Source: Cymodocea nodosa (lineage: Eukaryota > Streptophyta > Magnoliopsida > Alismatales > Cymodoceaceae). From it: a stretch of DNA of 64,000 bases. The notes under the pieces were generated by a model. The model searched no databases. It was not told where the DNA came from and worked only from the letters and a program-made list of their open reading frames with translations. Shown here piece after piece: positions 44,237 to 56,456 of this stretch (within the stretch, counting starts at the first letter, position 1; each line of letters starts with the position of its first letter). A program made the translations under genes and the position numbers. The stretch is from assembly GCA_036874045.1 (NCBI GenBank), contig CM072344.1:11628501-11692500 (forward strand), in the 5' to 3' direction.

Positions 44237-45830
44237 CGTCGTAGGTTGTAACAGCAACAAGCGGGAAAGATTTTCTTGACAAAGTTTACAAATAACCTAA
44301 GTGCCCGTGTAATAAGTGTTTAAATAGGGTTTTTAGGCGTATAACTCAACATGAAGAGAAGTCAGGTTTCGAAATTAAATAAATATTGAATAAAGTTTAT
44401 TCAATCAAAGTACCCGAAATATTCAAGTATAACTCATTGAGTTAACTAACCTAATGAGTAAAATGCTGTCTAGAGGCATTTTTACACGTTACCTTATCTA
44501 ACATTACGTCTAGTTAGTACACTTAAACAATTTTCGGATGCTTCCAACTGAAACATTCCAAAAACAACACACATGCTAAACTTAACATTATCTTGAGAAC
44601 ATTGTAAACTAATTGAACATTTTGTCTTTTGAACCTAAAATAGTTTATTTGTCTTTTTAAATTAGTTCATCAATATTTTAAGAGGACATTAATTCAGATT
44701 AACTAAGATTTGTATTCTAAATTATATTAATCTGTTTTCGACATTGTTAATGCTCCCCCCTACAAATATACTTCAAATATATTCAATCAACATACAAAAT
44801 ATACTTGTAGTGACAATGGATGTTAAGTATAACTATACTTTTAAATTTTCTTTTCAGAGACTTCTGTTATCTTGAGATCATCAAAAATAATTTCCAGAAT
44901 CAATTCCTAATGTATATGAATCAAAACACAATTTTGAACTCAATGTGATTAATTCAAGGAGAATAAAAGAATGTATTTCAAATAAATGTTTTCAAAAGTA
45001 CTAATGTTGATTCAATAAATCAGTAGTCATATTGGTAGAAACTATATGCGATTCAAAGATATCTGTAATTAATGAAACAACTTTTTTTTTTTTTTTCAAA
45101 AGAGTCAATATTGATAATTTTCTTTAAAAGTAAGTTTGAAAAGCTTGAATCATACAAGAGCTTTCTAATGTACCCGTGTAATGAGCTTTCAGTCAACAAT
45201 CCCAGATCTGATTAGGACCTTAGGTTGCCAGATTTAAAGAATCCTTTTTCAGGACAACAATCCTTACATACCTATCTGCTCAAGTACAAAAGGCTCGTGA
45301 TCAAATTGATCAATAAACTCTCAAAGATTTTCACTTTGTAAGCACTTTTCATTTTAAGCACAGTATATATGTATTCCATTAATACAGATGCAATAAAAAT
45401 ACAAATCTCATACAATTTTTACTTCTATGATTGTACTGAGAATATGAATCAGTTTCAATAAGCTTATACTTTTGATTAACAGTTTAAGATGAGTGACATA
45501 TAACTTATTCTACAAGGTTAATCAACTAAGTCAAATTTATGCATGATCATATGCATTTTCCTTGATTCAAAGAAAACATTTAATAAAAATTTCAGAATGT
45601 TAGAAGTATTTAATGTTTTTCATTTACATTTCCACTTAAAATCGTAAAAACCATTAAAATTGATAAACTACTTAAAATCAATAAGATACTACTATGATTT
45701 TACAATAAATACATAGCATCTTAAGTAGCAGTTTAGATATTACTTTAGATATTTATAATAAGTATATAATATCTATGAGGTGAACAACATCATCAATAAT
45801 ATTTATCTTTTTATGTGGAGTTTAAGCATT
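44237..45830 (-). promoter_or_regulatory. spacer between pol and ORF2 of A
   Basis: No gene in 1.6 kb. On the minus strand there is an internal PPT-like TGTAGGGGGGAGCA at 44751-44764. Then AAACCCTATTTAAACAC combines a telo-box (44325-44332) with a TATA-like TATTTAAAC (44318-44326), about 85 bases before the ORF2 ATG. A T-run lies at 45085-45100 on the plus strand. Motifs of the AACTCAATGAGTTA type recur near 44430-44460. Confidence 0.5.
44751..44764 (-). other. internal polypurine tract after pol of A
   Basis: TGTAGGGGGGAGCA on the element strand. The same sequence with one G fewer is at 60517-60529 in C, at the same place relative to pol. Confidence 0.6.
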
Positions 45831-47415
45831 TTACACATCACATAGCCTACAAATACCTAAATTTAATCTAATGTTGCAGAATGTATTTTCGTCTAGAGGT
45901 TTTGTAAATATATCAGCTAATTGATTTTTACTAGACACAAATTCTAATTTAATTTTTCCTTTAATTACGTTATCTTTTAGAAAATGATGTCTAACCTCTG
46001 TATACTTTACTCTTGAATGTAATACAGGATTTTTGGAAAGATTTATTGTAGAACTACTGTCACAATAAATCTCAATTGTATCATAAGATAATCCAAAATC
46101 TTCTAAAGTTTGCCTTATCCACAGAATCTGAGTGCAACACAGTGCAGTAGCAACATATTCAGCTTCTGTAGTAGAAAGTGCTACACAGTTTTGCTTTTTA
46201 CTAAACCATGACACCAAATTATTTTCCAATAATTGACATGTGTCACTAGTACTCTTTCTATCAGATTTAGATCCTGCATAATCAACATCAGTATATCCTA
46301 TAAGATCTATTGAACTATCCTTAGAATAATATAGTCTGAAATTTTTAGTTCCTTGTATATATCTAAATATTCTTTTAACTGCAATTAAGTGTGATTCTTT
46401 AGGATTAGATTGAAATCTAGCACAAACACACACAGCAAACATAATATCAAGTCTATTAACAGTCAGATAATGTAAAGAACCAACCATACTTTTGTATTTT
46501 CTTTGATCTATAGATTTTCCTATGTCATCAATATCTAACTTTAAAGTAGTACTCATAGGAGTTCCTCGAATCCTTATATCATTAAAATTAAATTTCTTAA
46601 GCATTTCATCTGCATATTTTTCCTGATTTAAAAATATACCTTTATCCATTTGCTTAATTTGAAGTCCTAGAAAATATGAAAGTTCTCCTATCATAGTCAT
46701 TTCAAACTGATTAGTCATCTCTTTAGAGAATATTTCTATCAACTTATCAGAGGTTGCTCCAAAGATTATATCATCCACGTATATTTGAACAACAATCTGA
46801 TCTTTACCATCTCTCTTAATAAATAGAGTATGATCCACTTTTCCCATGATATAGTCTTTTTCTATTAAAAAAGTAGACAATCTTTCATACCATGATCTAG
46901 GTGCTTGCTTCAAACCATATAAGGCTTTCTTCAATTTATACACAAAGTCAAGATTTTTAATATCTTCTAATCTAGGTGATTGTTTTACATAGACTTCTTC
47001 ATTAATTAAACCATTTAGAAATGCACTCTTTGCATCCATTTGATATAATTTAAAATCCATATAACAAGCATAGGCCAATAATATTCTAATACTTTCTAAC
47101 CTAGCCATAGGAGCAAATGTTTCATCATAATCTAATCCTTCTTCCTGTGTATACCCTTGTGCAACTAATCTAGCTTTATTCCTTATAATTTGACTAGTTT
47201 TGTTAGTTTTGTTTCGAAAGATCCACTTTGTACCTATTATGGACTAATTTTCTAGTGGAGAGACTAATTCCCATACATCATTTTTAATGAATTGATTTAG
47301 TTCTTCTTACATTGCCACTATCCAATTTTCATTAGATAATGCTTCTTGTATATTCCTTGGTTCCACCATAGAAACAACATACACATACTATTTAAATTTA
47401 CTGAAGCTCTAGTTT
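45831..47415 (-). pseudogene. reverse transcriptase and RNase H of A
   Basis: Long frame 47108-45831 (425 residues) without a stop. RT boxes are [32 protein letters not shown] and the catalytic Y-V-D-D in IYVDDIIFGATS. RNase H has YTDVDYAGSKSDRKST, LSTTEAEYVA, CDSSSTINLSKNP and LADIFTKPLDE. The upstream RT start (RNKARLVAQGY region, 47200-47110) is in the same frame with stops. A frameshift near 47415 separates it from integrase. Otherwise this is a well kept polymerase. Confidence 0.92.
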
Positions 47416-48943
47416 TAACTCCCTCATTAATATTACCAATGACTTGAGTAATGGGATGTGATGAAGAATAATGCCAATTTCTCTGATTTTCCTCAATATT
47501 CCCATCAACATCTGAAAGTTCATCACTTTCATCATTAGTTTGATCATTTAAGTTCATATTTTTGATTTTCTCAGATAAATCATCAATCTCTCTATTGATC
47601 CTTAACTCATTTGGAAAATTGATCATATCATCATTATCAGCTTTAGATTGAGATTCTCTAAGAGAATTTTCATTGAAGTTTACATGGAGTGTTTCTTCAA
47701 TAGCCCTAGAAGTCTTGTTATATACTCTATAGGCTTTACTTCTAGTAGAGTAACCTACAAAAATTCCTTCATCCGATTTGGCTTGAAATTTATCCCTTTT
47801 ATCCTTAGTATTAAGAATAAAACACTTGCAGCCAAATGGTTTCATATAGGAAATTTTTGGAACCCTATTAAATATAATTTCAAAAGGAGTTTTATTAACA
47901 TGAGGTCTTAAATGACTTCTGTTAATAACATAACAAGCTATATTTACTACTTCAGCCCAAAGATTTTGAGGTAACTTATGTTCATTCAACATAGTTCTAG
48001 CCATTTCTTGAAGTGATCTATTCTTTCTCTCAACAACACCATTTTGACATGGTGCTCTTGGAAAAGAAAATCTGTGATCAATGCCATGCTCATTACAATA
48101 GTTATCCATTTGATCATTATCAAATTCAGTTCCATGATCACTCCTAAGTTTTTGAATAGAGACACTCTGCTCATTTTGAACAAAATTGCAAAACATTTTA
48201 AATTTTTCAAAAACTTTTGTCTTAGATGCTAGAAAATATACCCAAGTGTATCTAGAGAAGTCATCTACTAAAACAAATACATACCATTTACCACCAAGAC
48301 TCATGATTCTTGTTGGTCCAAATAGATCCATATGTATATGTTCTAAGACTCTCTTGCTTGAAATATCAGTTTTCGATTTAAAAGAGTTTTTGTGAAGTTT
48401 ACCTAACTCACATGCATCACACATAAAGTTCTTTGAGTATTTAATCTTTGGTAAACCTCTCACTAAATGTTTTCTAAATAGTTTATGTAACAGTTTCATA
48501 TTTATATGCCCAATCCTTCTATGTCATAGATATGCATCACTAGTTTCAACTAGCAAACATGAATTTAAATCAACTACACTAGAAGGTAAAGATAAAATAC
48601 ATACAGAACCTTTTCTTTTAGCAATAAACTTAGTTTCATCTGTATTTTTATCAATTATTTTGCATACATTATCTTCAAACACTACATAATATCTATTTTC
48701 AGTTAGTTTTATGACACTCAGCAAATTAAATCCTAGGTTTTCTACATATAGTACATTCGAAATAACACAAGTAGGAGTTATTTGAACATTGCCCATACCT
48801 ATGATTTTATCTTTACTTTTGTTTCCAAATGTTACACTTCCTTTCATGGTATTTGTAAAATTTTGTAATAGACTTTTCTGTCCGGTCATGTGACTCGATG
48901 CTCCACTGTCCATGATCCATTTTGATGTTTCCTCTTGCAACAA
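47416..48943 (-). pseudogene. protease and integrase of A
   Basis: Protease box KWIMDSGASSHMT at the start of frame 48943-48524 is intact. After one stop at 48524-48526 the frame continues as integrase, 48499-47416. The zinc region reads HRRIGH ... CDACELGK. The D-D-E core is complete (HMDLFGPTR, RSDHGTEFDN, NGVVERKNR), and the C-terminal boxes FGCKCFILNTK and EGIFVGYSTRSKAYR follow. Sirevirus-specific tail SSHPITQVIG near 47460. Confidence 0.92.
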
Positions 48944-51205
48944 AAATTAAGAAAAACTTTTTCTTGGTACCCAATGTTGTTGAGGACCAAGTTCATTAAA
49001 TGCATATTTCTTCTTTTTGTTTAAAAATAGTTTAACATTATCATTTATATTCTTATTAGTTGTAAGTACTATTGATTTATCATTAGCTTCATACTCACAT
49101 ATAGCATTATTGCTTTTACAATCATTCTTTTTGTTTTCAGATGTAGTATAATCAAGACCAAATAGATTTTTATCAGATGTTAATTTATTTTGGTCATGCT
49201 TATACATTTCAGTAAGTTTATACCAAGATTTTGTACTTGTATTAACATTTTCCGTACATACAAAATCTTTTTCTGCACAAGAATTTTTAGTTTTATCACA
49301 TGTAGAATGAGTAATTGGTCTAATACCAATGTATTGAATTACATGCTTAGGTTTCTAAATTTTTAGTTTACTACAATTGTTTGAAATTTTAGAAATATTA
49401 GAAACTGAATTTCCAAAACAAGAAACAAGATTTTTAGAAACATTTATAGTCATGTTAGAAGTACAATTTGACAAATCACATTGATTTATATTATTACTAC
49501 ATGATTCATCCTTTGAAGTACCTACTTCTACATATTTATTACCTTATTTCATAATAAAAGGAATTTTAGTCTTAGATTTACTTGAACAGCAACTAATAAA
49601 ACCTTTATTGGCTTGAGGTTTAGGATATTTAGGATAATCAAATCCTAAGCCAAATTTATAAGACACCGCAGGGGTACTAGTTAGTTTGTCTAACTTAGTT
49701 TGACTTAAATTCCATTTCTCAATGGTAGAATTTAAATCTTTCTCTCTCAGTTTTAATTTATCTATCTCTAATTCAAGTTCATTTATATTGTTTCTCAACA
49801 TTTCATTTTCAGATTCTATCTTTAATTTTTCAGCATTTATATTTTGTATTTGTTCATGCAAGATACATTCATTAAATCTAAATTTTTGCAAATCTCTAGC
49901 ATGATTTTCATTATCACATTTAAACTTTTCTAATGTAGTAGACAGGAAACAATTTTCTTCTTCCATAATGGATGAAGATTTTCTAATATTCTTATTTTCC
50001 AGTTTACATACTTTAAGTTTTTGTAGTAATGCATGATAAGCACATAATAATTCATCAAAGTTGAAATCTGAATGACTTTCAGGATCAGATATTACCTCAG
50101 ACACATCTACTATGAAGCACACATGAGCAACGTCTTCTAACTCTTGTTCTCCTTCTGAATTTGAAGAATTTGATGCTGATTCTTCAGATTCAAACTCTTT
50201 AGACGTGTCATCCCAAGTGACCTTCAAAGCGTTTTTCTTGTAAAACTTTTTCTAAGTTTTCTGAGCCGTCTTCTTCTGATTTGTCCTACTTTGCTTTTCA
50301 TTTTTCCTCATACGACAATCTGGAGAAAGATGTTCAGGTTTCTTATAATTGTAACATACATACTTTCTGGATGAAGAATTATTGTCATTTAGTGATTTTG
50401 ACGTTGAGGGTTTATCATTTTTGTTCCTTTGCTGTTTCCTAGCTTTCCATGCTTTCTTAAATTTCCTAGTCAGTAAAATCAAATCCTCGTCAGAATCAGT
50501 AGATATATCAGAATCTGAATTAATTTCGAAGGCTATTTCTTTCTTCATTTTTAGTTTATTGTGACTCAGTGATTCATTTAATTGAACTTCATAAGCTGTT
50601 AAATTTCTTGTAAGTTCATTCATAGTATAAACATTTAAATTTCATGATTCCTCAATTGATGTTACTTTCTGAGACCATTTAGAACTTAGGGATCTGAGAA
50701 TTTTCCTCCCCAAATCCTTCTATTCAAAATTCTTTCCTAAACATTTTAAAGAGTTTATGATATCAAGAAATCTGGAAAACATCTTAGAAATATTTTCGTC
50801 TTCATGCATCTTAAAGAGTTCATACTTATGAATCAACATGTTTATTTTGGTCTCTTTAACTTGACAAGTACCTTTATGTGAAACTTCTAATGCATGCCAC
50901 ACCTCATAAGCAAATTTATATGCTGACACTTTACTGAACTGTTCATAACTCAATGCACAAAATAAAATATTTAAGCCCTTAGCATTCAGAGTTTCATTTT
51001 CTTTTTCAGTAATTGTCTAAGAATTATAAGGAGTAGTTAACGGAGTATACGGTTTAGAAATCATGAACCACAACTTATGATCTATACTTTGAAGAAAAAC
51101 AGTCATCCTATATTTCCAATATTCAAAATGTATTCCATCAAATAAAGGAGGACGATTAAGATTTTGGCCTTCATATAAAGAAAAATTACCATTTCTAGTA
51201 GCCAT
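48944..51205 (-). pseudogene. gag of A with long coiled coil
   Basis: ATG at 51205 (MATRNGNFSLYEGQNLNRPP), with FDGIHFEYWKYRMTVFLQSI as the typical Sirevirus gag start. The zinc knuckle reads CYNYKKPEHLSPDC, with Tyr for the second Cys. A coiled coil (LKIESENEMLRNNINELELE) occupies 50227-49544. A Sirevirus gag tail follows to QQHWVPRKSF just before protease. Stops lie at 51017-51019, 50720-50722, 50252-50254, 49544-49546, near 49355 and at 48947-48949, all in one frame with no shift, so decay is by point changes. Confidence 0.88.
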
Positions 51206-51391
51206 CTTACCTTAGATTTTTCAACCTATTTGATTTTAAACAGTCTAGAAGCTTTGAAACAACTTGAGCCTTAAATCAAGAAAGTTAAACGTATGCTCAG
51301 ATATTAATTTTTGTTTAAAAACAAGGAAGGTAGAATAAGCAATGATATTAAATAAGTTGGTATAGATTTTATATCAAATATTATTAACAAA

Positions 51392-51403
51392 GCTTTGATA
51401 CAA
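51392..51403 (-). other. primer binding site of A
   Basis: TTGTATCAAAGC on the minus strand matches the initiator tRNA-Met site TGGTATCAGAGC at 10 of 12 bases, two bases after the LTR. Confidence 0.8.
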
Positions 51404-51405
51404 CT

Positions 51406-52697
51406 TGTAGGATCGTATGGCTACACAAGAGGGGGGTGAATTGTGTATTTTTAATGTTTTCTGAAATATAATTGAAACTTTAAATCTCAAAAACAAGTCG
51501 AGACAGTGTTTTCATAAAATCATTTTTATTCAAGGTTTCAATTACAATATACAATTCAATTCTCCTCAGAAATTGTAGATGCAATTATATCTCGATACCA
51601 TGTATCATCTAAACAATTTCATAACTACAAACAGAGAAAACTAATTAGTGGAATTTAAAATATTTCTCATTGTTTGAGATCTTTCTTCTTCTTCTTTCTT
51701 CTTTAGAAATTCTTTAGTGACAAATATTGTCTTTCTATGTTTCACCGAATTTGCTTTCTTTTGATACTTCAAATCTTCAGTGACGAAAATCTTTCCTTGT
51801 AATGCTTCACTGAATTTTCTTCCACTTGAGAGATTTTGCCCGAAGAGATGTTTTTGATCCCTGAAAAAGAGTTTTCTTTTGGTGTGTAGGGATGGTTTGA
51901 TCCTTGAAAAGATTTTTCTTTTTGTGTGCAAGGATGGTTTGATCAACGAGAACTCTATGCCTTTTATACTGTATCTTCATTTCATGCATATCCTCCACGT
52001 TTAATCACTACTAGTTTTCCACTTCTCCACGTCTTTTCTTTTTCCTTCATCAAAACACACACGTTCCAACCCACGTTTATATTTCAAATTTTCTTTAATC
52101 ATCAGTCTTGAATCTCTGAAAAATTTCTTGCATAATAAACTTTCTCGTCCAAAAGTTTTTCATCAGTGTAATAAGAAGTCGTTACTTTAATGTTAACTAA
52201 ACGAGTAACACAAGTATATATATATAACTTAACATTTCTAACTTAATGAGTTCACCATGTGCCATTTCACGTAACTTAGCTAACTCAACGAACTAAGTCC
52301 GTGGTGTTATGCTATCGTAATGAACCAGCTTAACCTTTCTTTCGGAAGGCTAAATGATAACTCACCGAAAATAGTTTAACTTTTGGATAGTTACGGATGT
52401 AAGTCACCGAAAAACTCTTTATATGATAAAACTAGTGAGACACGTGTCAAGAACTGAAAACATGACTTAAGTTACCTTTCGGATAGTTACGACTGTAAGT
52501 CTTCGAAAAAACTTTAACTCACTAATTCAATAATAAACAAATGTTTTTATAATAAGAATTTTACCACGTGCAAAAATAACAACTTAAGTTTATAACGCTA
52601 ACCTAATGTGTTGCCTTAGTGTTCAATATAGCAACTCAACGCATTTAGTTATGTTAACTTAACGAGTTAAACATGTGCACCTCACGTGATACAATAC
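51406..52697 (-). repeat. 5' LTR of A, truncated
   Basis: Matches 39703-41003. The last about 450 bases of the plus-strand LTR (its biological start, U3) are missing. At 52697 the sequence passes directly into the RT of B. Most U3 sequence is lost, so promoter activity is doubtful. Confidence 0.92.
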
Positions 52698-53963
52698 TTC
52701 TTAAGACCATATAGTGCCTTCTTAAGCTTATAAACATACTCAGGATGTTTTGAATCTTCAAAACCTAGAGGTTGTTTTACATATACTTCTTCTTTTATAT
52801 ATCCATTTAAAAAGGTAGTCTTAACATTCATTTGATATAATTTGAAATCCATATAACAAGCATATGCTAACAAAATTCGTATTGATTCTAGTCTAGCAAC
52901 AGGAGGAAATGTTTCATCATAGTCAATTCCTTCCTCTTACTTGTAACCTTGAGCAACTAATCTAGCTTTATTTTTAACTATATGTCCATCTTGATCTACT
53001 TTGTTTCTAAATACCCACCTTGTTCCTATTATGGACTGATTTTCAGGTGGTGGAACTAAATCCCGTACCTCATTTCTTATAAATTGATTTAGCTCATCTT
53101 GCATAGCTAAATACCAAAATTCATCTTCTAAGGCATCTTCAATTTTCATAGGTTCTAGTAAATAAACAAATGAATAAGCACCACAAATGTTGACTACTGA
53201 TGACCTAGTCCTAACTCCTTGATTAGGATCGCCTATTATCTGATCAATAGGATGAGATGAAGCATAACACCAATTTCTATGTTGTCCCATATTTTCTATA
53301 GGTATGACATTATTTTCTTCTAAATTTTCATCATTTAAGTTTATATTTCTTATTCCATCAGATAATCTCTCAATTTCTCTATCAACATCATTTGGTACCA
53401 TTTCTGAGAGAATTTCTAAATGAAAGTTTTTAGCATGTCTAACATCCAAATGAGAATTTTCATGAAATTTTAGATGTAGGATTTCCTCAATGGTTTTTGT
53501 TGATTTATTATAAACTCTATATGCCTTACTTTTAATGGAATAACCAACAAAAATACCCTAATCTGATTTAGCTCTAAATTTGTCTCTTCGTTCCTTAGTG
53601 TTTAAAATAAAACACTTACAGCCAAAGGGTTTTAAATAACTTATTTTGAGAACCCTGTTATACCATATCTTATAAGGAGTTTTATCTAAAATTGGTCTTA
53701 GATGTACTCTATTTATAACATAGCATGCTGTATGAATTGCTTCTGCCCAGAGAAATAGGGGTAACTTATTCTCATTTAACATGGTTCTGGACATTTCCTG
53801 AAGTTATCTGTTTTTACATTCTACTATCCCATTTTGTGAAGGAGCTCTTGGAAATGAGTACCTATGATCTATGCCTAATTCTTCACAAAAGGTGTCTATT
53901 TGATCATTATCAAATTCTATACCATGATCACTCTTAAGTTTTTGAATTTTAACATTTTGCTCA
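52698..53963 (-). pseudogene. integrase C-terminus and RT start of B
   Basis: On the minus strand from 53963: SDHG region, WAEAIHTACYVINRVHLRP, PFGCKCFILNTKERRDKF, the Sirevirus tail HPIDQIIGDPNQGVRTRSS (53449-52937 frame), [23 protein letters not shown], then RT up to KKALYGLKK, where it breaks into the A LTR. The corresponding C sequence is 57180-58450. Few stops, but both ends are deletions. Confidence 0.9.
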
Positions 53964-54822
53964 TTCTAAAATAGCTTAGAATTTTGAACCTCTTCTGATG
54001 TTGGAGAATTTTTTAGAATATGAATATTCAAACTTAACTTTTCAGTTAGGGATTTAGATTGAATATTCAGACTTGGTTTTTAAGATTGGGACCTCCTGTT
54101 GTAATGTAGCTCGTACTCTCTATTAGTAGTCAAACTATGTTTTCTTTCACGTTCAGCATGTTCATCCACTTAATCCATAATCCACATACTAATTTTTTCT
54201 TTAATCTAAATTACTATCTTTTTAAGTTTCCACTTTCTCCACTATCATTTTGAATTTCCATGATCTCCACTCATAGATTCACTGAGACTTTATCTTCCTG
54301 GAGTCTTGTAGAATATCTTCTAAGTCTTCGATTTAGTTGAACACTTATCCTTTAAGTCTTGTAAAAACTCGAATACTTATCTGTAACTCTTCGAGTTTTT
54401 GCACCTGCAAAACACGTGACTAAACATAGCAAACTTATCTGTTCGTTAATCATTTTATAAAACTCGAAGATTTATCTATCCATGCGTATAAAAACTCGAA
54501 CAGTTATCTAACTATTCGATTTTCATTACCGAACACACATGGAAAACACGTGACAACTTAAAACATTAAAAACACATGTGTAGATAACTTAACTATACGA
54601 GTTTTTAACATAAACTATTCGACAAAAATGAAACGTTAATTATTCGAAAGTTTAACTATCGAAAATCTAACTCTTCGGAAAACTTAACTTATCCGACATA
54701 AAAATGAAACTTTCCAATAATCTATTAACTATTATACTTAGAGAAATATACTTAGAGAATATTATTTAGACTTATTTAAAAACTTTAATAAAGCATATAT
54801 CATCAAAACAAAATTCCTAATA
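53964..54822 (-). repeat. 5' LTR of B, truncated
   Basis: Matches 35111-35984 of the intact B LTR. The remaining 352 bases (R and U5) and the PBS are missing. The right end reads CCTAATA rather than CCTAACA, a change in the terminal CA, followed by the target duplication GTATC. Confidence 0.9.
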
Positions 54823-54827
54823 GTATC

Positions 54828-56456
54828 TCTGATATGTTTTCTCGTTTTCTTGAGATTGTAAATTCATTAAAATCTTTTAGGCAAGAAATTCGAGGAGAAA
54901 GACTTGGTAAGAAAGATCCTTAGATCTTTAACTAAAATTTGGGCCCAAAAGACAACATCTATTGAAGAGTTCAAAGATTTAAATACATATACTCTCGATG
55001 ATCTCATAGGCAATCTAACAGCCTATGAAGTACAACATTTAGATCCAAAAGGGAAGAATCCTAGAAGGGATCTAGCTTTTAAGGCTAATAAAATCTCAAA
55101 AGTCACTAGTGATTCTAACGATGATTTACTATTGTTAACCAGAAAATTTAGAAATCTATTGAAGAAATGTAGGAACTTTAGGTCAGCAAAGACATCTGGT
55201 GATATGGAGATGAAGTCATTCATGAAAGAAAAAATCATATGCTATAAGTGCAACAGGCTGGGTCACTTTCAAATTGATTGTCCTCTCAACAAAGATAAGA
55301 AGAATTCGAGAAGGAATTTCAAGAATAAGAAATTCAGAAAGAGAAAGGCACTTAAAGTGACATGGGATGACTCTTCAGCTTCACAAAGTGAAGAAGCAAA
55401 GGATTCAACATCAAACAATGAATCCTCATCAACATTAGATTCAGAAAAAAATCTGGCAAATGTATGCTTCATGGCAAAATCTAGTGAGCTATCCTCTGAT
55501 CAAAATGCAAGTTTTGATGGATTACTTGTTGAATACAATAAATTAGCTAGAAAATATAAGAAAGTAAAAATAGAAGGAAAGAACACTAGGAAAATGCTAG
55601 ATGAATCTGAAAATAAGATTGATTTTCTGAACTTTACGTTGAATAAATTTAAAGAAGAAAATCAAAAGCATGCATAGGAAATTTTAAAGTTTACTGCAAT
55701 AGAAAGAAAATTGCGTGCTAATTGTAAAAATTTAACTACTGATAAAAAGAAAATGATCTGTGAAATTGAAAAACTGAAACTGACTATTACTGATTTAAAT
55801 TCAAAAATTGATATGTTAAAGATTAAGGTTTGTGATTAAAAGGCTACATTAAGTAAATGGAATAATAGTCAAACCATAACAAATGAACTTAGTAGTAAAA
55901 TATCAAATGTGGAAAAACATGGTATTGGTTTACACGATGCATCTTCTGAAAATTATATTTTGCATGATGGTACTGCTAAAAATAATGTCTTTATTTCTAT
56001 TACTAAGAATAATAAAAGAAAAACTATTCCATCTGTGATTAAAAAGGGAGATAAATATGTGTAAATTAATAAAATGTAGCATATAAATAATAGCACACAA
56101 TGCAACAATTTCAAAAGAAATTTTCAAAAAAATCAAGCTAAGTCATTTGAGAACTTTAATATTTTTTATTAGTTTTCTTCATGCTTAAAAAATATTGGAT
56201 ATTAGGATCAATAATCAAATACTGTCGGAAATAAAAATTTCAACTCTAGTTTACATAGTGATAAATGTTCTGATAATTATAACACTAAGAGAAATAAATG
56301 CAAAAATAATTATTAGAAAATAGATAAGTTGAAGTTTAAAAATATTGATTATTTTGATATGACTCTCTCTAAAATTCTTGGACCCACTCAAAAATGGGTT
56401 CCAAGAGATAAAATCTCTTCTTAACTATTTTGTCAGTACACAAGTCAAAATGGATA
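54828..56456 (+). pseudogene. gag of C, second part
   Basis: Resumes as SDMFSRFLEIVNSLKS after the B insertion. A one-base shift near 54880 leads to the open frame 54904-55677 (RKILRSLTKIWAQKTTSIEE). The zinc knuckle CYKCNRLGHFQIDC near 55240 is intact (CX2CX4HX4C), better than that of A. A Ser-rich acidic stretch and a coiled coil follow (NKIDFLNFTLNKFKEENQKH). After the stop at 55675-55677 the same frame continues with stops through KLRANCKNLTTDKKK to the gag tail near 56400 (LGPTQKWVPRDK). Confidence 0.85.

Larger units (their letters stand above)
39703..52697 (-). mobile_element. A: Sirevirus-like copia element nested in B, 5' LTR truncated
   Basis: 3' LTR 39703-41453, PPT, ORF2, spacer with internal PPT, gag-pol 51205-45831, PBS, 5' LTR 51406-52697. 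The LTRs look about 95-97 percent identical by eye, the most similar pair in the right half. The 5' LTR lacks about 450 bases of its start, which was lost together with the flanking part of B, so no right target duplication survives. Left flank is ATTAT. Pol is long and only lightly broken. Confidence 0.93.
34759..54822 (-). mobile_element. B: Sirevirus-like copia element nested in C, itself split by A and deleted
   Basis: 3' LTR 34759-35984, PPT 35985-35998, ORF2 38873-36277, spacer to 39702, then element A, then a pol fragment 52698-53963 and a truncated 5' LTR 53964-54822. The family is that of C, with roughly 90 percent or more DNA identity where both remain (ORF2, integrase-RT). PBS, gag, protease and the first half of integrase are missing, as is everything from mid-RT to the pol end. 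What remains is non-autonomous. Confidence 0.88.
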
